From: Burkholderiales bacterium
GTDB lineage: Bacteria > Pseudomonadota > Gammaproteobacteria > Burkholderiales > SG8-41
Direction of reading: 5' to 3'
Assembly: GCA_005800795.1 (NCBI GenBank)
Contig: SYEN01000087.1
Span: forward strand, 1-7,699
Length of the DNA: 7,699 bases
Shown here piece by piece: positions 1 to 5,527 of the stretch. The number at the start of each line of letters is the position of its first letter. Position 1 is the first letter of the stretch. A program made the translations under genes and the position numbers. The notes under the pieces were generated by a model. The model saw nothing but the letters and a program-made list of their open reading frames with translations, had not been told where the DNA came from and made no database searches.

Positions 1-30
1 AATAAACAATTGTCGGCTAAGTCCGACAGG
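1..30 (-). terminator. Weak intrinsic terminator closing the leftward operon
   Basis: On the minus strand a 6-bp stem (TGTCGG at 23-28 pairing with CCGACA at 11-16, loop 17-22) is followed directly by ATTGTTTATT, a T-rich run at positions 10-1. The stop codon of the small leftward ORF (17-19) lies in the loop. The stem is short, so termination may be inefficient. The placement at the end of a leftward gene series is what makes it credible. Confidence 0.35.
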
Positions 31-280
31 CTGCTAGACCCCCCGTATCGCCCGTCGCGTTCAGGGCGCGCACACGCGACAATGCACCTTGCCGCAATAT
101 GCGTAATAACGCATAGTCATCGCGCACGAAAAAATTGTCTGGATGGGCGGCAGTAGGGAAGACGCCAAAGCGTTTCCAGACAACGTGGTGGACGACATGG
201 GACACCAATTGTTTCTGGTGCAATGCGGCCTTGAAGCGGATGACTGGAAGCCCGTGCCTAGCCCCTAATTGCGCTTCCAA
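17..280 (-). CDS. Hypothetical small protein (87 aa), possible fourth gene of the leftward operon
   Basis: I do not recognise this protein. The frame can start only at a TTG (280), 8 bp after the stop of the 277-residue gene, with a distant AGGG as the only ribosome-site candidate. In its favour: codon use looks gene-like (many GTC, GCC, CGC, TTC, GAC codons), the middle of the protein is a plausible folded sequence with His- and Val-rich and Phe/Tyr-containing stretches (residues 23-60), and a weak terminator sits exactly at its end. Against it: a non-ATG start, poor Shine-Dalgarno, and a low-complexity C-terminus. The frame is open upstream to about 316, overlapping the preceding gene, so it could also be the remnant of a longer gene that has lost its 5' part. 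No domain can be assigned. Confidence 0.35.
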   Translation of the reverse strand: MEAQLGARHGLPVIRFKAALHQKQLVSHVVHHVVWKRFGVFPTAAHPDNFFVRDDYALLRILRQGALSRVRALNATGDTGGLAACRT

Positions 281-288
281 AATCGGAG

Positions 289-1122
289 CTACCCTTCGAG
301 GAGCGCCTGTGGCGGATCATCCTCCAGGCTGATGTGTTCAAGGCGCCATTGCTTGAAGTGAAGTGAGTTGCCATATGACAGGGCTTGATCCGACATGACA
401 TCGCAGTATTCCAGTCGGATATTGCGCCATGAATTGTCCTTACTCCGAAATGCCTTCTCGAAGGCTTCTTCAATTTGATCGGAGGCGCTTCGTGTTGCCG
501 CCTCGGCTTCGGGCTCATTCTGGGTTGTGTCGTACAAAAGATAAATTCCGAGGCGATAAAAATCATCCGGGCCGTTGCGCTGGATATCTTCCCCGCCATC
601 AACATCGAAAAATACGGCAATCACATGCTTTCCTGCAGCGTTGAGTGCTTTTTCAATTCGGCGTGGCAATCTGGCTTCTTTCAAGCGTCGCTCGAATTCA
701 TCCGGAAATGCTGCACGCCGGTATCGTGCGGCGAGCCATCGCTGCAGAATAGATAGGCCCTGTGCGTCAAGGTTAACGTCCGCCCTTGGGTCGAACGGTG
801 CGAGGTCGCTTTTCTGGACGAATGATTTGTGGGTCGCCAATAACTCGACAGCTATCGGCCCTTGTAGCCCTTGGAATTCGATCTGCAATCGACGAGCTGA
901 CTTGGCGTGGCTGTCTGCTTTGATTGCGTCAATGATGCGTCCAGTCACTAATTCCACGAGCGGTTCCCGTTCTGGATCCGCCGCCAAGTCGCAGTCATGC
1001 AAGATTACGACGACAAACGTGCGTTCCGGAGACTCAGGATGAGATAGGGCAAGAACCTCGCTGGCATTATCCGGGAGTACAGACCCCTGATGCCAGTAAG
1101 TTTCACGTGACCATTCAGCCAT
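289..1122 (-). CDS. Uncharacterised protein with an HDCDLA motif (277 aa), third gene of the leftward module
   Basis: This is a soluble-looking protein with no signal peptide or membrane segment. A hydrophobic strand (residues 36-41, TFVVVI) runs into the motif HDCDLA at 42-47, followed by an acidic patch and a second strand with VELVTGRIID (56-65). A His-Asp-Cys-Asp motif after a beta strand recurs in my memory of uncharacterised proteobacterial proteins, and it suggests a catalytic or metal-binding site, but no activity is established that I know of. Later blocks are an Arg-rich segment ARYRRAAFP (131-139), a strand with FFDVDGGED (171-179), YLLYDT (194-199) and a charged helix (213-228). 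The start at 1122 is 9 bp beyond the stop of the HTH gene, with a weak AGG Shine-Dalgarno, so it is probably translated by coupling. It is the distal gene of the module and may be its effector; that role is inference only. Confidence 0.8.
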   Translation of the reverse strand: MAEWSRETYWHQGSVLPDNASEVLALSHPESPERTFVVVILHDCDLAADPEREPLVELVTGRIIDAIKADSHAKSARRLQIEFQGLQGPIAVELLATHKSFVQKSDLAPFDPRADVNLDAQGLSILQRWLAARYRRAAFPDEFERRLKEARLPRRIEKALNAAGKHVIAVFFDVDGGEDIQRNGPDDFYRLGIYLLYDTTQNEPEAEAATRSASDQIEEAFEKAFRSKDNSWRNIRLEYCDVMSDQALSYGNSLHFKQWRLEHISLEDDPPQALLEG

Positions 1123-1131
1123 GCTGCCTGA

Positions 1132-1785
1132 TCACGAGCGCTCATCAAGCATCGGCACACCAAAATCGTCTCGTGGCACAGTCGGTTTTGCCCTGCCTGC
1201 CAAACGCGATGCCAATCGTTCCCGTTGCTTCGCTTCACGGACAACTACCTGTGCCAGCACAAGTGCGGCATTGGCGGCTGAGCCCCCCTCGCGCACCACT
1301 TCAAGCAACGACTTGTTACCGGCAATCTTGCGGCGAAGTAGCTGGGATGATCCGTCTATGCCAGTTGTGGCGAGCGCATCGGCGGCCCTAGCAAGATCGT
1401 CTAGCTTTGCCGCATTCTCTGGCGCAGTCGGTTTTCCCGCTTGCCAGTCATAAATAGCCTGACGTGACACGCTAAATAAATTTGCCAATTCAGTGATCGT
1501 GGGCTTGAGGACGTCCCGAATGCGGCTCAAGTTCTCTGCTGAGGTGCGAACGATGTCTGTTTGCGCGGCGTTATCTACCTTACCGGGTAAATCATTCAAC
1601 AGAATGGGCCTGTAGCCTTGGTCGCTACGCTTGGTCCAATAGTCAGTTGTCGAGTATCCGCCGGTTCCGACAAGGAGTGCGCATGCCAAAGCGTAATGCT
1701 TCATTCCTCTGCTTTCACTGGTGATCGCATCAACCAGTGTCGTTTTACTGACCCGAGCACCACTTGTTTGCATAGTTGCGTACAT
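1132..1785 (-). CDS. Helix-turn-helix (XRE-like) protein with an atypical N-terminal segment (217 aa)
   Basis: A helix-turn-helix lies at about residues 87-118: the helix ending in IRDVLKPTITELANLF is followed by SVSRQAIYDWQAGK, the usual XRE-type turn and recognition helix with a conserved Trp. A helical Ala-rich stretch follows (120-140), then a long helical C-terminal half with an Arg/Lys-rich segment (183-200). The N-terminal 80 residues are unlike an ordinary small repressor: they include a short hydrophobic run at 30-42 (YALACALLVGTGG) that could be a single membrane helix or just a buried helix. The ATG at 1785 has a good AGGAG site 5 bp upstream and lies 12 bp after the TIGR04255 gene. 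It probably regulates its own operon, or binds DNA as part of a complex with its neighbours; the sequence does not decide between these. Confidence 0.82.
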   Translation of the reverse strand: MYATMQTSGARVSKTTLVDAITSESRGMKHYALACALLVGTGGYSTTDYWTKRSDQGYRPILLNDLPGKVDNAAQTDIVRTSAENLSRIRDVLKPTITELANLFSVSRQAIYDWQAGKPTAPENAAKLDDLARAADALATTGIDGSSQLLRRKIAGNKSLLEVVREGGSAANAALVLAQVVVREAKQRERLASRLAGRAKPTVPRDDFGVPMLDERS

Positions 1786-1797
1786 ACGGGCTCCTAG

Positions 1798-2595
1798 TTA
1801 CCTCCAAGAATGTAGTGCGTGTTCGGTGACGGTTGCTTCAAACACTTTAATGATCTCGTCATGCAGCGCGTGCAATTTTCCCTTAAGTGTATCTAGGTCG
1901 AATTTCTCTCTAGCTTCGAATGATCCATCGGTGTCGATGATGGCATAAACGCCACCAATCTTTTTGAAACGTTCTGCAGGTTCCAGACCGATTGGCTGCA
2001 GATCTGGCGGGAACGCTAACTGTTGACTATTTTGAATAATTGTTCGAGACAATACATTGCCGACTGGTGTACGAATTTGTGTTTCAGAAAAAGTTTGCAA
2101 TACGCTTGCATCATTGCTCATTCGGTTTCCGATTCCTAACACTTCGGGTACGAGATACTTTGGCAGATCGCTTTCCCCGCCCGGTGGCACCACGGCATCT
2201 AAATATCGAATTCCAATACGCTCTGAAAAGCTAAACGACAGTGCTTTGTGCGCGATTTCCAACCCCATTAAAAATGCTCCGTAGAAGGTTGCAAACGTGT
2301 CGTAATCTGTCGACTGAAATGACAATGAATTTTGATCGAGGATAAACCCCCGTGTGCGCTCCATATTTGAAAACGTGAATCGCTCAAAACGCAATTGCTG
2401 TGGTTGGTCCTGCTTGGTGTCGCCAGAGGTAGAGGAGATGCTGCCAAGATTTAATGTGACGACCGTAGCTCTCTGAAAATCAGCATAGCCAGCCTTGCGC
2501 ATGCTTTCTTGGATGCCTGGAATGTAGCTCTCGAGGCTCAGGACAGGGTTATGCCTTACTTGGGCGAGCGTGAAATACACTGGAGCATTGGTCAT
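1798..2595 (-). CDS. TIGR04255-family protein (265 aa), first gene of the leftward module
   Basis: The sequence resembles the sporadically distributed, uncharacterised TIGR04255 family. It has an N-terminal strand-rich start (MTNAPVYFTLAQVRHNPVL), the central block FSFSERIGIRYLDAV (121-135) corresponding to the family's F..R.GLRY core, and a C-terminal helix (LHDEIIKVFEATVTEHAL, 244-261) of the type that closes these proteins. Length matches the family's roughly 250-270 residues. There is no signal peptide or membrane segment, so it should be cytoplasmic. Three starts are possible: GTG at 2610, GTG at 2607 and ATG at 2595. A perfect AGGAGG (2612-2617) is too close to the first, 4 bp from the second and 16 bp from the ATG. 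I chose the ATG because the protein then begins as I remember for relatives; GTG 2607 is a real alternative. Family function is unknown. Confidence 0.8.
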   Translation of the reverse strand: MTNAPVYFTLAQVRHNPVLSLESYIPGIQESMRKAGYADFQRATVVTLNLGSISSTSGDTKQDQPQQLRFERFTFSNMERTRGFILDQNSLSFQSTDYDTFATFYGAFLMGLEIAHKALSFSFSERIGIRYLDAVVPPGGESDLPKYLVPEVLGIGNRMSNDASVLQTFSETQIRTPVGNVLSRTIIQNSQQLAFPPDLQPIGLEPAERFKKIGGVYAIIDTDGSFEAREKFDLDTLKGKLHALHDEIIKVFEATVTEHALHSWR

Positions 2596-2610
2596 TTTTG
2601 TTCCCACCAC

Positions 2611-2665
2611 GCCTCCTTACTTGACAAATGGCTCGACACTTTACACTGCGATTGACAAATTGCAA
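2611..2665 (-). promoter_or_regulatory. Promoter/operator candidate and strong ribosome binding site of the leftward module
   Basis: Reading leftward, TTGCAA (2660-2665) and TAAAGT (2638-2643) form a plausible sigma-70 pair with a 16-bp spacer, each matching 4 of 6 consensus bases. A perfect AGGAGG lies at 2612-2617. The 9-mer TTGACAAAT occurs twice on the plus strand (2621-2629 and 2652-2660), 31 bp apart, about three helical turns, on either side of the proposed -10. This is a reasonable binding site for a repressor such as the HTH protein of the same operon. The promoter match is only moderate; the repeat is seen directly. Confidence 0.4.
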
Positions 2666-2801
2666 GCTTAAGCATGACGGCGATTTGCAATCAATAGGAC
2701 TGCGCTCAATTATATCGCTGAAATATTATAAGTATATGATTTTATTGAATTAAATATAAATTCATTTACGCGTGCTCGTGTAAACGTGGTCTTTCTGATC
2801 G
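2666..2801. other. AT-rich divergent intergenic region
   Basis: This stretch between the two divergent modules is strikingly AT-rich, especially 2706-2766. It contains an inverted repeat TGAATT (2746-2751) / AATTCA (2759-2764) with a 7-bp spacer. I see no ORF. Such DNA is typical of horizontally acquired regions and of sites bound by H-NS-like silencers, but that is inference. Confidence 0.4.
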
Positions 2802-2829
2802 TGATATCATTTACTTTAAATTGATATCA
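2802..2829. promoter_or_regulatory. FitA-type operator: two TGATATCA boxes separated by 12 bp
   Basis: TGATATCA occurs at 2802-2809 and again at 2822-2829, with exactly 12 bp between them and centres 20 bp apart (two helical turns). Each box is itself palindromic, so the pair reads as both a direct and an inverted repeat. The gonococcal FitAB complex, as I recall, binds TGCTATCA-N12-TGATAGCA, which is the same box length and spacing with closely related bases. The site ends 18 bp before the antitoxin ATG, so it should mediate autoregulation of the toxin-antitoxin pair. A weak -35/-10 candidate (TTTACT at 2810-2815, TATGCA at 2833-2838, 17-bp spacer) overlaps it. Confidence 0.7.
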
Positions 2830-2847
2830 TTCTATGCATAAAGCGCC

Positions 2848-3087
2848 ATGGCCTCCGTCACCATCCGCAACCTCTCTGACGAAACACACCGTGCCCTTCG
2901 GGTGCGCGCGGCTACCCACGGGAGAAGTACCGAAGCCGAGATTCGGGACATTCTTGATCAGGCAACGCGCCCCCCTGAGCGCGTAAAGCTCGGTTCCCTG
3001 TTGGCTCAAATTGGCCGTGAGGCTGGTGGCGTTGAACTCAATATCGAACGTGATCAAACGCCGACCAAGCCGATCAGCTTCGAATGA
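2848..3087 (+). CDS. fitA: FitA-like ribbon-helix-helix antitoxin
   Basis: This 79-residue protein is the antitoxin of a type II toxin-antitoxin pair; it binds the operator DNA and inhibits the PIN toxin. The N-terminal ribbon-helix-helix is clear: strand ASVTIRNLS (2-10), helix 11-24 and helix 27-40 with the GRSTEAEIRDIL segment typical of FitA. The C-terminal region LGSLLAQIGREAGGVEL (48-64) corresponds to the part of FitA that inserts into the toxin. Length matches gonococcal FitA (about 78 residues). No strong Shine-Dalgarno precedes the ATG; an AAAG lies close upstream. It overlaps the toxin gene by 4 bp (ATGA), so the two are translationally coupled. Regulation is probably by the TGATATCA boxes just upstream. 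Confidence 0.92.
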   Translation: MASVTIRNLSDETHRALRVRAATHGRSTEAEIRDILDQATRPPERVKLGSLLAQIGREAGGVELNIERDQTPTKPISFE

Positions 3088-3512
3088 TTCTGCTCGACAC
3101 CAATGTGCTGTCCGAGCCTTTGCGCGTGGCACCGAATGCCAACGTGCTGGCGTGGATAGACGCGCAGGCCATTGAGACTTTATTTTTGTCCGCGATCAGT
3201 CTCGCAGAACTGCGATTCGGAATTGCCGCCCTGCCGCAAGGGCGGCGTCGCGAAACACTGCAATCCAGCCTCGATCAACTGGTGCTGCCGAATTTCAACG
3301 GGCGCATCTTGCCGTTCAGGGATTCGACGTCACAAGCCTATGCGGATATGCGGGCGCGCGCCCGCGCGTCAGGCAAGGCCATTGCGCCCACCGATGGCTA
3401 CAACGCGGCAATCGCGCTGGAGCATGGTTTAGCGGTGGCCACTCGCGACAAGTCGCCATTTGAGGCCGCTGGCGTCACTGTTATCGACCCGTGGGCATGG
3501 GTCGCACACTGA
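3084..3512 (+). CDS. fitB: FitB/VapC-type PIN-domain toxin (predicted ribonuclease)
   Basis: This 142-residue PIN-domain protein is the toxin partner. The acidic active-site residues are all present and fall at the FitB positions as I remember them: D5 (LLDTNV), E42 (SLAEL), D104 (PTDGYNAA) and D122 (ATRDKSPF). The C-terminal VIDPW also matches the family. PIN toxins are Mg2+-dependent nucleases that cut RNA; the target RNA of this one cannot be read from sequence. Its ATG is inside the antitoxin's ATGA stop, so toxin synthesis depends on antitoxin translation. The gene is intact, with normal length for the family (FitB is about 139 residues). Its base composition is closer to the GC-rich genes on the right than to the module on the left. 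Confidence 0.93.
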   Translation: MILLDTNVLSEPLRVAPNANVLAWIDAQAIETLFLSAISLAELRFGIAALPQGRRRETLQSSLDQLVLPNFNGRILPFRDSTSQAYADMRARARASGKAIAPTDGYNAAIALEHGLAVATRDKSPFEAAGVTVIDPWAWVAH

Positions 3513-3522
3513 ACTGTCGCAC

Positions 3523-3602
3523 AGCCAACTGAATTTGGCTTGCGGGCGTAGCGAATTGTCATCTATTGACAGTGCCTCACGGGGATCATCCCTGTGAGGC
3601 AC
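3523..3602. terminator. Cluster of three hairpins in the convergent intergenic region
   Basis: Three inverted repeats lie between the toxin stop (3512) and the converging thiolase-like stop (3627). They are AGCCAA (3523-3528)/TTGGCT (3535-3540); TGTCA (3557-3561)/TGACA (3567-3571); and a long one, GTGCCTCAC (3572-3580)/GTGAGGCAC (3594-3602). The third extends inward by one G-T and three G-C pairs to a 13-bp stem with loop ATCAT. None is followed by a convincing T-run on either strand, so they may act as a bidirectional transcription barrier or as RNA 3'-end protection rather than a classical intrinsic terminator. Confidence 0.5.
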
Positions 3603-3626
3603 CTGCAACATCAGCCCCGCTTGCCG

Positions 3627-4799
3627 CTATTTCTCATTCGACAACACCGCAGTACCCGCAGCCGAAAGCATGCCGCCCATGCCGTTGACCAGCGACAGCT
3701 TCACGTTTGGCACTTGCCGTGCACCGCATTCGCCGCGCAATTGGCGCGTGGCTTCGATCAGCGGGAACATGCCGTACATACCGGTGTGCGTATATGACAG
3801 GCCGCCGCCGTTGGTGTTGATCGGCAGCGATCCGCCCGGCGTCGACTTGCCGTTTTCGAAGAACGAGACGCCCTCGCCGGGCTTCGCGAAGCCCATCGAT
3901 TCGAGCATAATCGGCGGGCCGGAGGTAAACGCGTCATACAGCATCAGGTGATCGAAGTCGCTGTGTTTGACGCCGGCCATCGCAAAGGCGCGTGCGCCGG
4001 ACATGCGTGTGGCCTCGCTCAACGGCAGGCCTTTCATCTGCGTCACCGACACGTGCTCGGTGGCCTCACCTGTGCCACGCACGTAGACGGGCTTCTTGGC
4101 GCAGTCACGCGCCCGATCCGCGCGTGTCAGCACCAGCGCACCCCCGGCATCCGTGACGAGGCAGATGTTCAGCACGGTGAACGGGTAAGCGATCATCCGC
4201 GCCTTGAGCACCTCCGCGATGGTTAAAGGATCGTGGTACATGGCCTTCGGGTTCAGGGCTGCCCACTGACGCGTGGACACCGCCACCTGCGCCCACTGTT
4301 CGAGCGTGGTGCCGTACTCGTGCATGTGCCGCGTGGTGATGAGGCCGAACCACGTCGGCGGGGCGCCGAAGCCGTAAGGGATTTCGTAGCAACCTGCGAT
4401 GCTGGTGTCGCGCACCCGCGTCACGCCCACCTGCGAGCGGCCGCTTTCACCGTGGGTGATGACCGCGACATCGCACAAGTGGTGATGCAGCGCCGCTATC
4501 GCGTGCTCCACCATGATGATGAAGGAGCAGCCGCCCACACTGGTGCCGTCAACGTAGCGTGGCGTGACGCCCAGTGCTTCGGCGATCAGCGCCGGTGAAT
4601 GCGCACCGGCGGTGAAAATGCCATCCACATCACTGACCTTGAGGCCGGCATCCGCGACGGCGTTGGTGATGGATTCCAGGTGCAAGGCCATCTGACTCTT
4701 GTGCGGCAAAATGCCCATTTCGTCGCTTTCGGCTGCGCCGACGATGCAACAACTATTTGAAAGCTCGCGGAGCTCACGTGGGGTGTCTTGTTGAGCCAT
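3627..4799 (-). CDS. Thiolase-like (SCP2-type) acyl-CoA protein, probable partner of the DUF35 protein
   Basis: This 390-residue protein has the thiolase fold of the SCP2/lipid-transfer subgroup, often annotated acetyl-CoA acetyltransferase. Visible blocks are YVDGTSVGGCSF (82-93) at the nucleophile loop, LYDAFTSGPP (287-296) in place of the thiolase NEAFA, GGSLPINTNGGGLSYTHTGMYG (322-343) in place of the GGxxAxGHP loop with a retained His338, and EATRQLRGECGARQVP (349-364). Cys91 lies near, but seemingly one residue off, the classical nucleophile, and the C-terminal catalytic Cys loop reads VNGMGGMLSAAG with no Cys. A normal Claisen thiolase reaction is therefore doubtful. Close relatives such as Ltp2 work with a DUF35 protein as retro-aldolases in side-chain breakdown. 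It starts 2 bp after the DUF35 gene, strong evidence for a joint complex. Substrate is unknown. Confidence 0.88.
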   Translation of the reverse strand: MAQQDTPRELRELSNSCCIVGAAESDEMGILPHKSQMALHLESITNAVADAGLKVSDVDGIFTAGAHSPALIAEALGVTPRYVDGTSVGGCSFIIMVEHAIAALHHHLCDVAVITHGESGRSQVGVTRVRDTSIAGCYEIPYGFGAPPTWFGLITTRHMHEYGTTLEQWAQVAVSTRQWAALNPKAMYHDPLTIAEVLKARMIAYPFTVLNICLVTDAGGALVLTRADRARDCAKKPVYVRGTGEATEHVSVTQMKGLPLSEATRMSGARAFAMAGVKHSDFDHLMLYDAFTSGPPIMLESMGFAKPGEGVSFFENGKSTPGGSLPINTNGGGLSYTHTGMYGMFPLIEATRQLRGECGARQVPNVKLSLVNGMGGMLSAAGTAVLSNEK

Positions 4800-4801
4800 G
4801 A

Positions 4802-5227
4802 TTAATTCGCCTTGGCAGGTTGGAAGAACGGAAGGGTGAAGTTGTCATTCAGCTTGGTGTAGACGGCTTGCACCGGCATGTCGCATTTGATCAGCGCCGG
4901 ATCGGGCTTGATGTCGATGAGGTTCGACAACATGCGCGGCCCTTCCTCGAGTTCGATCATCGCGAGCACATACGGCAGGGGTGTCTTCACCGCGGGGTTG
5001 AACGAGCGGTGGAGGATCTCGAAGGCGTAGAGCTTGCCACGGCCGCTCGCCTCGATCCACGTCAGGTTGCGCGAGTGGCAGTGCGGGCAGATGACGCGCG
5101 GGTAGAAATGCGCTTTCCCGCAGTCCTGACATTTTGGCAGCATGAGCTTGCCTTGCTTCAAGCCTTCCCAATACGGCTTTGCCTCAGGCGCCAGCGGCGC
5201 CGGCAACGGACGGTCGAGTTGTTCCAT
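4802..5227 (-). CDS. DUF35 (Zn-ribbon plus OB-fold) acyl-CoA-binding protein
   Basis: This 141-residue protein has the standard two-part DUF35 architecture. An N-terminal helix (PEAKPYWEGLKQGKLMLPKC, 14-33) leads into a zinc ribbon with Cys33, Cys36, Cys47 and Cys50 (CQDC...CPHC). An OB-fold follows (about 53-135), including GRGKLYAFEILHRSFNP (62-78) and PYVLAMIELEEGPRMLSNL (85-103). Such proteins bind the CoA part of the substrate and partner with thiolase-like enzymes. The gene is first in a two-gene leftward operon, 2 bp ahead of the thiolase-like gene. The start at 5227 is supported by a good GGGAG 4 bp upstream. Length and all four zinc ligands are normal. Confidence 0.92.
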   Translation of the reverse strand: MEQLDRPLPAPLAPEAKPYWEGLKQGKLMLPKCQDCGKAHFYPRVICPHCHSRNLTWIEASGRGKLYAFEILHRSFNPAVKTPLPYVLAMIELEEGPRMLSNLIDIKPDPALIKCDMPVQAVYTKLNDNFTLPFFQPAKAN

Positions 5228-5527
5228 AAATCTCCCTTGGTTTTACGTAGCTATCGTGCGGATTAATGGTGCGGTTCTATGTAGCGGGTCCGATTCTAAA
5301 CTGGGCATTGGGTAAACGCGAAACCTGCCCTGCACGGCCGCGGGGCGCGTGACAGCCTGTAACGGGTTGGATGCAACTCGCTGACGGAGCGCCTATTGCG
5401 TGTTTAAAATAAATCAATTAAAACAATAGGTTACGAAAAAACATCAAAAATTACCCAAAGCGCCAGCCTTGGGCAGCCACCGCAGTTGCGGTAGCATCAC
5501 CCCATCAAAACCAACCGGGAGACTGAC
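5228..5527. other. Divergent intergenic region between the DUF35 and MmgE/PrpD genes
   Basis: These 300 bp must contain the promoters of both divergent transcripts. The part at about 5401-5450 is AT-rich against a GC-rich background and includes a weak plus-strand promoter candidate: TTGCGT (5396-5401), 17-bp spacer, TAAAAC (5419-5424). I found no convincing leftward promoter, operator palindrome, riboswitch or small ORF. A GGGAG ribosome site lies at about 5517-5521, serving the MmgE/PrpD start. Confidence 0.35.

Noticed and set aside
429..1042. Several plus-strand open frames across the HDCDLA-protein gene
   Set aside because: They are antisense to a longer gene that belongs to a coherent operon, and their translations are rich in Arg, Ser and Cys without domain-like patterns.
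3084..3512. Suspected loss of the fourth acidic residue in the PIN toxin (TRDKSPF instead of the common TRNxxDF)
   Set aside because: In the FitB subgroup the acidic residue is the Asp of TRD, and here it falls at residue 122 as in FitB, so the active site is complete.
4820..5266. Plus-strand open frame of 148 codons over the DUF35 gene
   Set aside because: Antisense to a gene with four zinc-ligand cysteines and a full OB-fold; its Arg/Val/His-rich composition is that of a shadow frame.
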